Assembly: GCA_965237575.1 (NCBI GenBank)
Contig: CBDEGI010000004.1
Span: 1,674,001-1,738,000, forward strand
DNA length: 64,000 nucleotides
Source: JAKZVK01 sp965237575
GTDB taxonomy: Bacteria; Acidobacteriota; Terriglobia; Bryobacterales; UBA6623
Reading direction: 5' to 3'
In this document: in pieces, positions 51,589 through 58,972 of the stretch
Position numbering within the stretch: the stretch's first letter is position 1
Layout: every line of letters starts with the position of its first letter
Made by a program: the position numbers and the translations under genes
Notes under the pieces: model-generated
What the model saw: the letters and a program-made list of their open reading frames with translations, nothing else
What the model was told of the DNA's origin: nothing
The model's database searches: none

Positions 51589-52659
51589 ATGAGCAACGAT
51601 ACTGCTCCGGTTCGCGCCGGTGAAGAACTCGACATCGGCTCCCTGGCCGCCTATCTCGGCGGCAAGTTGGAGAACCTCGACGGCCCCCTGGAAGTCGACC
51701 AGTTCCCCGGCGGCCACTCGAACCTCACCTATTGCCTCAGGGTCGGTCGCCTCCGGGCCGGCCAACACGAATACGTGCTACGCCGCCCTCCGCTGGGGCC
51801 CGTCGCTCCCAAGGCTCACGACATGGCGCGCGAGTTCCGCGTGCTCAGCCGCGTCGCGCCGCACTTCGATCCGGCCCCGCGGGTCTACGTGCTCTGCGAA
51901 GACGAGTCGGTCATCGGCGCGCCGTTCTTCGTGATGGAACGGCGTCGGGGTTTGATCGTGCGCCGCGACGTGCCTGCGGGGTTGGACGCGTCCGATGCCT
52001 ACCCCTCGCGCGTCTGCGAGGCCTTCATCGATTGCCTCGCCGAGTTGCACTCGATCGACATTCGCCGCCACGGCCTCGATTCATTGGGCCGACCCGACGG
52101 CTTTCTCGAACGCCAAGTGCGCGGCTGGTCGGGCCGCTGGGACCGCGCCCGCACGACCTACCTACCGGAGATGACTCGGCTAGCAGAGTGGCTTACCGCC
52201 CGGCTCCCGAAGTCGCTGCCCGCCACGGTCGTCCACAACGACTACAAGCTCGACAACCTGATGCTCGACCCCGCCGATCCGAGCCGGGTCAATGCCGTAC
52301 TAGACTGGGAAATGACGAGCGTCGGCGACCCACTCGTCGACCTCGGTATTGTGCTGTGCTACTGGCCCGAGGCCGGTGACCCGCTGATGCGCCGGGAGGC
52401 CATCAGCGCGGTAACGACACAGCCCGGCTGGTTCTCCCGCGGACAGTTGCTGGAGCGGTACGCATCGACCACCGGCCGGGATCTGACTGGCATCACATAC
52501 TATGAGGTCTTTGGTTTGTATAAGTTAGCCGTGGTACTTCAACAAATCTATTATCGCTACCATGTGGGTCAAACCAGCGATTCCCGCTTCGCCGACTTCG
52601 ACCAACGCGTTCGCGGACTGGCCGAGGCAGCCGTCCTCGTGATGGAGCGCGGCCAGTGA
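51589..52659 (+). CDS. APH/phosphotransferase-fold kinase, ACAD10/11-like
   Basis: The protein has 356 residues. The N-terminal lobe carries FPGGHSNLTYCLRVG and the ATP Lys region LRRPPLGP. The catalytic loop is VVHNDYKLDNLML and the metal Asp is in VLDWEM. This group resembles the kinase domain of mammalian ACAD10/11 and bacterial homologues that phosphorylate hydroxyacyl-CoAs. Acyl-CoA dehydrogenase genes are not nearby. Its stop overlaps the next gene's GTG by four bases. Confidence 0.85.
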   Translation: MSNDTAPVRAGEELDIGSLAAYLGGKLENLDGPLEVDQFPGGHSNLTYCLRVGRLRAGQHEYVLRRPPLGPVAPKAHDMAREFRVLSRVAPHFDPAPRVYVLCEDESVIGAPFFVMERRRGLIVRRDVPAGLDASDAYPSRVCEAFIDCLAELHSIDIRRHGLDSLGRPDGFLERQVRGWSGRWDRARTTYLPEMTRLAEWLTARLPKSLPATVVHNDYKLDNLMLDPADPSRVNAVLDWEMTSVGDPLVDLGIVLCYWPEAGDPLMRREAISAVTTQPGWFSRGQLLERYASTTGRDLTGITYYEVFGLYKLAVVLQQIYYRYHVGQTSDSRFADFDQRVRGLAEAAVLVMERGQ

Positions 52660-53372
52660 GCCGGGTGTATCTGATCCGTCACGGACAGGCGGGCCCGCGC
52701 CACCAGTACGACGCTCTTTCGGAGTTGGGCCACCGCCAAGTGCGTTTGCTCGGCGAGCATCTGGCGGCCCAGCGGACGGAGTTCACGGCGGTCTTTAGCG
52801 GGGGCCTCGAACGCCAAAAGAGCACAGCCGCCGCCGTGGCCGAGGCCTACCAGGAGGCGGCAGTTCCCTTCCCCGAGATCATCGAGGAGCCGCTCTGGGA
52901 CGAGTTCGACCTGGGAGCGGTCTACCAGGCGCTCGCGCATCCGCTGGGCAACGACGACCCCAAGTTCAAAGCCGAGTACGAAGAGATGATGCGGCTGATC
53001 GAGAACGGCGACGACGCCGTGCACCGCAATCACAACTACTGCGACATCGCGGTCGTCCGCGCCTGGACCGAGGAGAAGTATCCGTACGCGGGCGAGTCGT
53101 GGCCCGAGTTTCGCTGCAGGACGACCACGCCGCTTGACAGGCTGCTCGAGTACGGCCCCGGTGAGAAGATCGCAATCTTCACCTCGGCGACTCCGATCGG
53201 CGTCTGGATGGGCTAGGCCCTCAAGTTGGCCGACCGGCAGATCTGGCGGCTGGCGGGAGCCACGTATAACTCGGGGCTCACGACCTTGCGCGTGGCCGAA
53301 GATGACCTACGCGTGTTCAGTTTCAACGCCCTGCCGCACTTGCCCGACCCGGCCATGTGGAGTTTTCGGTGA
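52656..53372 (+). pseudogene. Histidine phosphatase gene with in-frame amber codon
   Basis: The frame starts at GTG 52656 with VYLIRHGQAGPRHQYDALSELG (RHG phosphate site) and GGLERQKSTAAAVA. It is a histidine-phosphatase/phosphoglycerate-mutase-type protein. At 53214-53216 a TAG follows IFTSATPIGVWMG. Past it the same frame continues ALKLADRQIWRLAGATYNSGLT to TGA 53370, which is the expected family C-terminus. The break may be a C-to-T mutation of CAG, a sequencing error or read-through. Without the last ~51 residues the fold lacks its final helices. It is co-translated with the kinase upstream. Confidence 0.8.
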
Positions 53373-53488
53373 ACGATCAGAGCCGCGCGGCCGCCTAGAG
53401 AAATGGAAGAAAGTATCAGGGCTGTGCAGAGAGCCATAGCCACTGCTGCCGATGGGTGGCCGCCCACCTGATAGCCCCGGTTTAGTCG

Positions 53489-54034
53489 ATGAGCACCGCC
53501 AATTCAGATTGTGCCGCACCCATCGAGGTCGAAGTCAATCTCGAAATGGACGACTTGGTTCGCGCGAGCTACGCTCTATTCTTCTGCCGTGCGCGGTTCG
53601 TGTTGCCGTTGCACGGACTGCTTGTGCTCACGGGGTTGGCAGTGACCGTCACCTACAGCGGCGAGTCCGACGGCAGCCCAGCGCTGGTGGCGTTCGGGGT
53701 CATGCTGCTGCTCATCCTGCCGGGCTCGGCGTTGGTACTTGCCTACTGGAGCGCCGCGAGCCAGTTCAAACGCGCCGCAGCTCGGGCGACGACGATGCGC
53801 TATCGCTTCTCGCCGGCGGCTCTCGAAATCAGTTCCGAGGCCCGCTCCGGCTGGCTGCCCTGGGAGGCGATCTCCGAAGCGTTTGAAACGAAGAGAAGCT
53901 TCCTGCTGTTTCTCTCGCCCGGGGAGCACTGCGTGGTTCCCAAACGCTGTTTCCCCAACTCCGGCGACATCGACCGTTTGCGCGACCTGCTCCGCGAGCA
54001 AGTCGCAACCAGAGCGAAACTCCGAAGCACGTAG
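53489..54034 (+). CDS. YcxB-like membrane protein
   Basis: The protein has 181 residues. Two transmembrane helices (~35-55 and ~65-85) follow a short cytoplasmic N-terminus. The C-terminal part (TTMRYRFSPAALEISSE, GWLPWEAISEAFETKRSFLLFLS, VVPKRCFP) is the PH-like YcxB domain. The function of the family is not known. It has no clear operon partner. Confidence 0.75.
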   Translation: MSTANSDCAAPIEVEVNLEMDDLVRASYALFFCRARFVLPLHGLLVLTGLAVTVTYSGESDGSPALVAFGVMLLLILPGSALVLAYWSAASQFKRAAARATTMRYRFSPAALEISSEARSGWLPWEAISEAFETKRSFLLFLSPGEHCVVPKRCFPNSGDIDRLRDLLREQVATRAKLRST

Positions 54035-54081
54035 CCCCGCCCGGACGCACCGGGCTACTACGCCGTCCAATGTAGACACAA

Positions 54082-54341
54082 TGGTCTGACCTGTTCGACC
54101 GCGTGTGGCGCGGATTACGCTAAACGCAAACACCAAACGATGCGCAGAGCCGCATCCAGGAGGAACAGGTCATGGAAAGGTTACCAAGTACATCGGATTG
54201 GACGTGCATCAGAACACCATCACTGTGGCGCTGGCCGAAGCGGTCGGCCCACCCCGCATCCGGGGCACGATCGAGAATACCCCACTCGACATCCAAGGGC
54301 TGCTTAGGCAGCTCGACCGTCCCAACGATATGAACTAGTTA
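54082..54341 (+). mobile_element. IS110-family insertion sequence remnant
   Basis: KVTKYIGLDVHQNTITVALAE is the start of an IS110 (DEDD) transposase, with the first catalytic Asp. AGGAGG at 54158-54163 precedes ATG 54172, but that ATG is one base out of frame with the transposase, so a base was lost at the fourth or fifth codon. After ~50 codons the frame ends at TAG 54336-54338 and the rest of the transposase is missing. It is a dead, truncated copy. Confidence 0.8.
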
Positions 54342-54422
54342 TTTAACTAGATCCTAACCCACTCCAAAACAAAGGGAAGAGCTTTTGTTCCGGCGATTGT
54401 CTAGTCAGGAGCCGATGCCCAG

Positions 54423-54444
54423 CCGCAAGCGTAAGCTTGCGCGG
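54423..54444. repeat. Strong GC hairpin in the IS110 downstream flank
   Basis: CCGCAAGC-GTAA-GCTTGCG lies in the 180-bp spacer between the IS remnant and the DUF1080 gene. It could act as a terminator or repeat hairpin; no T-run follows. Further weaker hairpins occur up to 54520. Confidence 0.45.
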
Positions 54445-54524
54445 AGATGTTGCAACGTTAGGTGCCTCACCAAGAGCGCGAAAGCGCGGATCTCGGTGTT
54501 GAGACCCGCGGCATTGCCTGGCCC

Positions 54525-55265
54525 TCACAACTCGGCGGCAATCTGGTCGGCTGAGATCACACCGGGCGGCAGCTCCATAATCCGAATGTTGCGAAAGTGG
54601 ATCTCCGCTCCCTCGGATTCGAGGCACAGGTATCCCTTCTTCTGCGTCGAGCCGCTGATACCATTCACGAACTTCCCATTCACCGACAACTTGATCACAC
54701 CGTCGACGGCCACAACGTCGTAGGTGTTCCACTCGCCTCTCCCCTTGCAGCGGTTCTCGATGGATTTACTGCGGCGTCCGCGCGGGTTGTCGGGTATCGT
54801 TTCCACACCGTTGACCCCGAAGAGTTCGCCATGTACGTAGGCGATTGGCGGCTTCTTGCCGTCACGTACGTGGAGATTGACCCAGTCAAGTTCAAGCATC
54901 TGAACCTCGACGCCGTCGGGCAGGCGTTTATCCGGTACGGGCCGGGCGTTGCTCCACACAAACACGCCGGAGTTGCCTCCGGGCTCGATGTGCATCCACT
55001 CAATGTGCAGGATGAAGTTCTCGTACTGCTTCTCGCTGCGCATCACGCCGATGGGCCGCCCAGTGCAGATCAACATTCCGTCGCGGACCGACCAAGTGTC
55101 GGGATCCGTGTTGACGTTAACCCAGCCGGTTAGATCCTTGCCGTTGAAGAGTGATTTGAACTCGGCTAGCGGAACGCCCAGCGTCGGACGGCTTGCAGCG
55201 AAGAAGGCGCAAGCCAGCACGATGCATAGCGCCGGGTAGGAGCACACTGTCAGAAATCGTTTCAT
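54525..55265 (-). CDS. Exported DUF1080 (3-keto-disaccharide hydrolase-type) protein
   Basis: The protein has 246 residues with a signal peptide (YPALCIVLACAFFAASRPTLG). The DUF1080 jelly-roll fold shows FKSLFNGKDLTGWVNVN, WSVRDGMLICTGRPIGVM, EWMHIEPGGNSGVFVW, GVEVQMLE and GEWNTYDVVAVDG. Related proteins bind or cleave 3-keto-glycosides in the periplasm. ATG 55265 was chosen at the signal peptide; a TTG at 55283 would add six residues. Confidence 0.88.
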   Translation of the reverse strand: MKRFLTVCSYPALCIVLACAFFAASRPTLGVPLAEFKSLFNGKDLTGWVNVNTDPDTWSVRDGMLICTGRPIGVMRSEKQYENFILHIEWMHIEPGGNSGVFVWSNARPVPDKRLPDGVEVQMLELDWVNLHVRDGKKPPIAYVHGELFGVNGVETIPDNPRGRRSKSIENRCKGRGEWNTYDVVAVDGVIKLSVNGKFVNGISGSTQKKGYLCLESEGAEIHFRNIRIMELPPGVISADQIAAEL

Positions 55266-55363
55266 GGTTTTGGGCGACCTCAAGCGGGGGTCTTTGCTCG
55301 GTGTTTTAGCACAGTCGTGGTAAGGCTAGCCGCAGCGATCGATGGGCGCTACACCCCCTTTGT

Positions 55364-55388
55364 AGGGGCGGACCGCTGCGTTCGCCCC
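55364..55388. repeat. Short palindromic intergenic repeat (inverted copy of 7609-7630)
   Basis: AGGGGCGGACCGCTGCGTTCGCCCC matches the reverse complement of the repeat after tpx apart from one base (positions 55364-55388). A related CACGGCATGCTG fragment lies at ~55509. No gene is seen in 55266-55541. Confidence 0.5.
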
Positions 55389-55541
55389 AATGCAACTTCC
55401 GCAACCGCTGCCCCTTGACTGCTACAAAAGGTCCCCCTAGAGCGTATCTCCTCGGCAGCTAGCGGCGTGTTTCGTGAAAACGATTACCCTCTATTTGCCA
55501 CGTAGAGTCACGGCATGCTGCGGAATCCGGTAACCCTACAA

Positions 55542-55794
55542 CTGGGGTATGCACTTGACTCCCGAAGCCCCAAGGTCTAGTATCCGGGCTCTGGAGGACT
55601 ATTCGCGCACGCTGGGGAGTTTCAAGAGCGCTTCGCCTTCAGGTTTCAAAGTCAACCGCTGCCGTCCCCCCGCGGGGCGCAATGAGCGGCGGCTATAGGA
55701 CCCACGACCGCTGCCCGATGGCCCCTCGAGGGTACGGTCGCCGCAGTCGCCGACCACAAGGTGTGGGGTCGTCGGGAGTCAAGTGCATACCCCG
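55542..55794. mobile_element. MITE family B, copy 3 (253 bp)
   Basis: The terminal repeats are intact and the 9-bp target duplications ACCCTACAA at 55533-55541 and 55795-55803 are exact. The right duplication contains the stop codon of the methyltransferase gene (CTA, 55798-55800), so the insertion left the protein's end unchanged but replaced its 3' flank. Confidence 0.92.
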
Positions 55795-55797
55795 ACC

Positions 55798-56547
55798 CTA
55801 CAATTCACGGCCGCGGCTCGGCTGGGACTTTTGGAACTGTCCGAGAAGAGTTGCGCCGAGGTAGCGGTCGAGGCCCGTTCGGGTGACCACCGCGAAGTAG
55901 CTGTAGAAAGCCAGGAAGCCCGGCCAGAAACAATCACTGTACGTGCAGGGCGAAAACTCTTTCGTAACAAGTTGCTCGACCGTGAAGCCGTGCTGCCTTG
56001 CCAGGGCGCGCAGCTTGCGGGCGGAGTTCATGCGGTAGAAGGTTGGGAAGACGTCATCGTCGGCCGTGCCCATGGTTGCGCCGAGCAGTGCGCGTTTCGC
56101 GGAGACGGGCAGCAGATGCGAGAGCAGGATCGCCGGGTGTTGGAGGTTGGGCGCCAGGAAGAGGAAGCGTCCCGCGGGCTTGAGCACCCGGCGGACGTTC
56201 GACAGGAAGGCACGCGGTTGGGCGACGTGCTCGATCACGTAGCGCGCGAGGACTAGGTCGGCGGCGCCTGGCTCGACCGGCCACTCGGACGCGGATTCCA
56301 ACTCAATGAACTCGTCGATCTGAGGGTTGGCGCGGGCTGCCAGATCCGGATCAAGCCCGATCACGCGCACGCCTAGGTAATGGTCCCACGGGAAAGGGTC
56401 GATATCGCCCTTGCCGCAGCCTACCTCCAAGACCGTCATCCCCGGCCGCAGCAGGCGCGCGATCCACTCGTGGTAGGTCTCCCAGTCGTTCAGGCAGTCG
56501 CCGACGAGGCGCGCCCGTAGAGCCGCTGTGAGTGCCGCTGCCGCCAT
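55798..56547 (-). CDS. SAM-dependent methyltransferase
   Basis: The protein has 249 residues. SAM motif I is VLEVGCGKGDIDPF. Later motifs are RVIGLDPDLA, ADLVLARYVIEHVAQP and VRRVLKPAGRFLFLAPN, all class I methyltransferase (UbiE/type 11) features. The C-terminal aromatic part (FWPGFLAFYSYFAVV) may touch a membrane or lipid substrate. No neighbour hints at the acceptor. Its last codon and stop lie inside a MITE target duplication. Confidence 0.85.
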   Translation of the reverse strand: MAAAALTAALRARLVGDCLNDWETYHEWIARLLRPGMTVLEVGCGKGDIDPFPWDHYLGVRVIGLDPDLAARANPQIDEFIELESASEWPVEPGAADLVLARYVIEHVAQPRAFLSNVRRVLKPAGRFLFLAPNLQHPAILLSHLLPVSAKRALLGATMGTADDDVFPTFYRMNSARKLRALARQHGFTVEQLVTKEFSPCTYSDCFWPGFLAFYSYFAVVTRTGLDRYLGATLLGQFQKSQPSRGREL

Positions 56548-56708
56548 GGTTCCTTAGGTCCCCCAGTTACGTTCGGGACAAACGACCTGATTCTTTAGCC
56601 CACGTTCTTAATCTGATTGTGCTCCGGGGAGACGGTCGTGTACCCTGTGTGAGCCGGACGTTCAACTCGACAATTCCGGTCAAAATCTGTGGATCTGGGG
56701 AGCGGAAA

Positions 56709-57152
56709 GTGCCGCAAATCATCTATGTACTGCAGTTCAAGGGGAGCGCCGCACCGGTCGAAGGCGCCGAGGGACAACTAACGGCCGCAACCAAGGCGTC
56801 CAGCGCCGTCGTGCGAACGGCCGTAGGAGCGGACGGCGTCGTAAGCTCGATCGAGGCAATCGCCGGCGAAGAGGCTTCGTTCGAGTCGGCGGTGAAGCTG
56901 ACCGGGGAGACATCGTTTCAAGAGACGGGGACGATTCGCTTCGGCGACGCGGCCGTGCACTTCAGCACGGTCGGCGAGGGATTCATCGCGCCGAGCGCCG
57001 AGGAGGGTGTTCAGCACGGTTGCGTGTCGTGGCGCATCGATCGTGGTGAAGGGAGTCTCGAAGGGGCGACCGGGCTGATCACGTCGAACTTCACGGTCAA
57101 TGCCGCCGGCGAGGTGGTCGACAATCACTTCGGCGTGATCTGGATAAAGTGA
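56709..57152 (+). CDS. Small beta-barrel protein, DUF3224/calycin-like
   Basis: The protein has 147 residues from GTG 56709, with GGAG six bases upstream. Alternating beta-strands end in SWRIDRGEGSLEGATGLITS and DNHFGVIWI, which resembles the allene-oxide-cyclase-like/DUF3224 barrel (a GxGxFxGATGxI pattern). It has no signal peptide. The frame is open upstream to 56532, but that part is not coding-like. The function is unknown. Confidence 0.6.
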   Translation: MPQIIYVLQFKGSAAPVEGAEGQLTAATKASSAVVRTAVGADGVVSSIEAIAGEEASFESAVKLTGETSFQETGTIRFGDAAVHFSTVGEGFIAPSAEEGVQHGCVSWRIDRGEGSLEGATGLITSNFTVNAAGEVVDNHFGVIWIK

Positions 57153-57226
57153 CGGTGGCTCATAACTCGTCTTTGAAGAATCCCTGTTGCGGCGCATAGC
57201 ATCGCGCCACCTCAAACCGGTCCATC

Positions 57227-57355
57227 CTACCAGTGGACCCGGGCGTCCGGGCAGGTGCAATCGTCGATGGTAGCGCGGTCGGCTTCGACGGCTTCGAGCC
57301 AAGCCCCCAACTCGCGCATCATGCGCCGGGCGAGGTCGGGATGCCGGCCGGCCAT
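57227..57355 (-). pseudogene. C-terminal relic of a sulfatase gene
   Basis: On the minus strand, GRHPDLARRMMRELGAWLEAVEA up to a TAG at 57227 (landmark residues 3-25) looks like the last helix of an arylsulfatase. Only 42 codons remain. Its ATG overlaps the stop of the gene at 57355 by one base (TAATG), so it may still be translated, but the catalytic domain is absent. Confidence 0.5.
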
Positions 57356-57756
57356 TACTGGGGGCCCTGATATCCTTTAACTCCACCGACGTTCGGTCCC
57401 TCGAATGTTTTCGCGACAAACAATTCAGCTCGCGGTGGATTCCTTATTGAGGACCCGTCCGCTTTCAAAAGTTCGAGCTCGCAGAGTTGACCTTCCCGAA
57501 CATGAAGGAGGATCCAAACCGGCACGCCATCTTCGTCAAGGTACTCAGCTTCGACCGGTACAGTCCTTGATACTTCAGCGAGGATAGGCGACGCCACCCT
57601 CAGCTCAAGACTGCCGAACTTGTCGATTGTCTGCACGGACAGGAACTCAAGCTGTCTCTGCAGCTCGTCTCCACCCGGAAACTCACACTCAAGAAGTTTC
57701 TCTAGAATGCGCTTTTCAAAAGGTTCCAGCGGTCTCCATGTTGACTGCACACTCAC
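57355..57756 (-). CDS. DUF6984-like small protein
   Basis: The protein has 133 residues from GTG 57756, with GGAG six bases upstream. RPLEPFEKRILEKLLECEFPGG, then QLEFLSVQTIDKFGSLEL and the end region VWILLHVREGQLCELELLKADG match the pattern of the DUF6984 family as I remember it. It has no signal or membrane segment. Such proteins are often linked to toxin-immunity or contact systems, but nothing here supports that. The function is unknown. Confidence 0.6.
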   Translation of the reverse strand: MSVQSTWRPLEPFEKRILEKLLECEFPGGDELQRQLEFLSVQTIDKFGSLELRVASPILAEVSRTVPVEAEYLDEDGVPVWILLHVREGQLCELELLKADGSSIRNPPRAELFVAKTFEGPNVGGVKGYQGPQ

Positions 57757-57788
57757 GATTTGCTCCGGGAGCGATGGTTTCGCCACCT

Positions 57789-58940
57789 CTAGGGTGCGAC
57801 CGGGTCGAACGTTCGGGCGGCTACGGTGCTGATTGGCGCCTTGCCGGTGTTCGGGGCGCGCCGGCTCCAAAAAGGGCTGGTGGGCCAGCGGGGCTCCGCG
57901 GCGTAATAGTTGGCGTGCAGGTCGAAATAGATGCGGAAGCCGTTGTAGATCGACGCGGCGTAGGACTCGAGTGCGTCGGCATCACCGTGGATCGCGCATT
58001 GAACGGCTGCGGCACCGCGAATGCCGCTTGCCAGCGCTGTCGCGATGCCACACGACGACAGCGGATCGTAACTCGCCGCGGCGTCGCCGACCGCTAGCCA
58101 GCCGTCGCCGATCACGGCCGCCGATAAGGTCGTTCCTGCGCTCGCGACGATGGGCCCCGACTCACCGAAGCCGCCGTGCTGTGTGACGCGGTCGCGGGTG
58201 TAGCGGGTGGCCGCGAGAGCTGCCTGCCACCCGTCACGCTCGCGCACCGCACGGGTAGCGGGCAAGTCGGCGTCGGTGAAGTACACCACGACCAGGCGGC
58301 CATCGGGGAGTAGGGCCGAGTACCACCAGCCGTCGGGCATCGCCTCGATGAGCGTCGCCGAGTCCTCAAAGCCCGTCTTCGTGCATGAAAGAAACTGCCC
58401 GAAGCCGACCAGGTTGTCAAAACTTCGCCGGGCGATGTTGAGCCGACGAGCCACCCACCCCGCGCCCCCCGTGGCATCGACGAGGTAGGCCGCCTGGAGC
58501 GAAGCGGGAGCGTCACCTTCCGGCTTAAGTTCGAGGCGCCATCCATCTGGATCGTATCGCCCGGCGACGACCTTCGTTTGCAGCAAGCACGCCGCTCCCG
58601 CTTTCACCGCGGCTTGACGTAGGCGGTCGTCGAAACGGCGGCGGTCAAGATGCCACCCCGCACCGTAGGGGTTGGTGATGAAGTGGTTCTCCTCGAGACG
58701 ATCGCTGCCCCAGGCCGAGCGATTGCCGTGCGATGTGAGATGGCCGTCCGACAGAAAGGCGTCCCACAAACCAAGCTGCTGCAGGAGCGGCCTGACGGAG
58801 GGCGCCAGCGACTCGCCCAGCTTGTCGCCGCGTCCGGCACCCGCGTCAACAACGACAACCGACACGCCGGCACGAGCCAACTCAAGCGCCACAGCCGAGC
58901 CGGCCGGACCGGAGCCGATGACTGCCACGTCGGTGCTCAT
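57789..58940 (-). CDS. LodB/GoxB-like FAD-dependent maturation enzyme
   Basis: The protein has 383 residues. The FAD site is VAVIGSGPAGSAVALELARAG, and GDAAASYDPLSSCGIATALASG closes the flavin pocket. HLDRRRFDDRL is typical of tryptophan-halogenase/geranylgeranyl-reductase-type flavoproteins. It lies 32 bp downstream of a LodA-like quinoprotein gene, and LodB-type flavoproteins are needed to form the cysteine tryptophylquinone cofactor of LodA. Its assignment as the maturation partner rests on this context. Confidence 0.85.
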   Translation of the reverse strand: MSTDVAVIGSGPAGSAVALELARAGVSVVVVDAGAGRGDKLGESLAPSVRPLLQQLGLWDAFLSDGHLTSHGNRSAWGSDRLEENHFITNPYGAGWHLDRRRFDDRLRQAAVKAGAACLLQTKVVAGRYDPDGWRLELKPEGDAPASLQAAYLVDATGGAGWVARRLNIARRSFDNLVGFGQFLSCTKTGFEDSATLIEAMPDGWWYSALLPDGRLVVVYFTDADLPATRAVRERDGWQAALAATRYTRDRVTQHGGFGESGPIVASAGTTLSAAVIGDGWLAVGDAAASYDPLSSCGIATALASGIRGAAAVQCAIHGDADALESYAASIYNGFRIYFDLHANYYAAEPRWPTSPFWSRRAPNTGKAPISTVAARTFDPVAP

Positions 58941-58972
58941 GATTGACCGGGCTACCGGGTCGGCTCCCGACG

